Of a stretch of 5,808 nucleotides of DNA, positions 5,709-5,808 are shown piece by piece. A program made the position numbers and the translations under genes. The stretch's first letter is position 1; each line of letters opens with the position of its first letter. This DNA comes from Actinomycetota bacterium (GTDB lineage Bacteria; Actinomycetota; Acidimicrobiia; Acidimicrobiales; CADCSY01): positions 1 through 5,808 of the forward strand of contig JAHWJR010000125.1 of assembly GCA_019348335.1 (NCBI GenBank). The letters run 5' to 3'. The notes under the pieces were generated by a model, which was given only the letters and a program-made list of their open reading frames with translations, was not told the DNA's origin and did no database searches.

Positions 5709-5808
5709 CTAGCCCCTCTCGGGCCGGCGGTGTTCGGGTGTCTCGGCCTCGTCGGCCCCCACGGTGACGGACGCCTCCTCGCCCTCGTCGTCGCCCTGTT
5801 GGGCGCCC
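5709..5808 (-). CDS. C-terminal end of an unidentified upstream gene (partial)
   Basis: An open frame enters from the right edge (first full codon at 5807) and stops at a TAG at 5711-5709, giving 32 visible residues. The segment is rich in Asp and Glu, then ends in a short Arg-, Pro- and Glu-containing stretch, with no recognisable domain. About nine tenths of its codons end in G or C, and the acidic composition looks more like a real protein tail than the Arg/Pro-rich alternative frames. In many actinobacteria a polyprenyl-phosphate glycosyltransferase gene (WecA/MraY-like) sits just before the atp operon, and such proteins can have a disordered charged tail. That identity is inference from context only. 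It lies on the same strand as the atp genes, 113 bases before the first of them. Confidence 0.5.
   Translation of the reverse strand, partial: GAQQGDDEGEEASVTVGADEAETPEHRRPERG

Noticed and set aside
1..5808. A novel defence, mobile or biosynthetic system
   Set aside because: Every gene-length frame with plausible protein composition belongs to the ATP synthase operon. I saw no transposase, direct-repeat array, attachment site, tRNA or shift in base composition.

Overview
The window is a GC-rich bacterial F-type ATP synthase operon read entirely from the minus strand, so transcription runs from high to low coordinates. In order of expression it carries an AtpZ-like small membrane protein (5595-5317), an AtpI-like membrane protein (5320-4889), subunit a (atpB, 4889-4113), subunit c (atpE, 4102-3839), subunit b (atpF, 3839-3123), subunit delta (atpH, 3123-2593), subunit alpha (atpA, 2548-911) and subunit gamma (atpG, 880 to the window edge, 293 residues visible). 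The beta and epsilon genes (atpD, atpC) would be expected just past position 1. Before the operon, at 5808-5709, lies what looks like the acidic C-terminal end of another minus-strand gene, followed by a 113-base gap that holds a good promoter candidate.

The very high GC content, strong GC bias at third codon positions, a TAnnnT-type -10 box, GTG and TTG starts, and an alpha subunit with a long charged C-terminal tail all suggest an actinobacterium. Subunits b and delta are separate genes, which argues against mycobacteria, where b and delta are fused. The b subunit carries a secretory-type N-terminus and a cysteine-containing outer segment. Acidimicrobiia is my best guess from overall impression, but the sequence alone does not prove it.

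The genes work together as one machine. AtpZ-like and AtpI-like proteins probably help Fo assembly or ion supply. Subunits a, b and c form the membrane proton channel, rotor ring and stator stalk. Delta ties the stator to F1, alpha forms the hexamer with beta, and gamma is the rotating shaft. The key residues for proton coupling are all present (Arg185 in a, Glu72 in c), and the Na+-binding ligands of sodium-type c-rings are absent.

The gene junctions are informative. Subunits needed in one or two copies (a, b, delta) start on the stop codon of the gene before them with weak ribosome binding sites. The multi-copy subunits c and alpha have canonical AGGAGG sites. Alpha and gamma are separated by 30 bases that hold an 8-codon reading frame ending one base before the gamma start. 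I see no mobile element, CRISPR array, RNA gene or unknown multi-gene system. This is a housekeeping region, and the points of interest are start sites, subunit extensions and translational layout.
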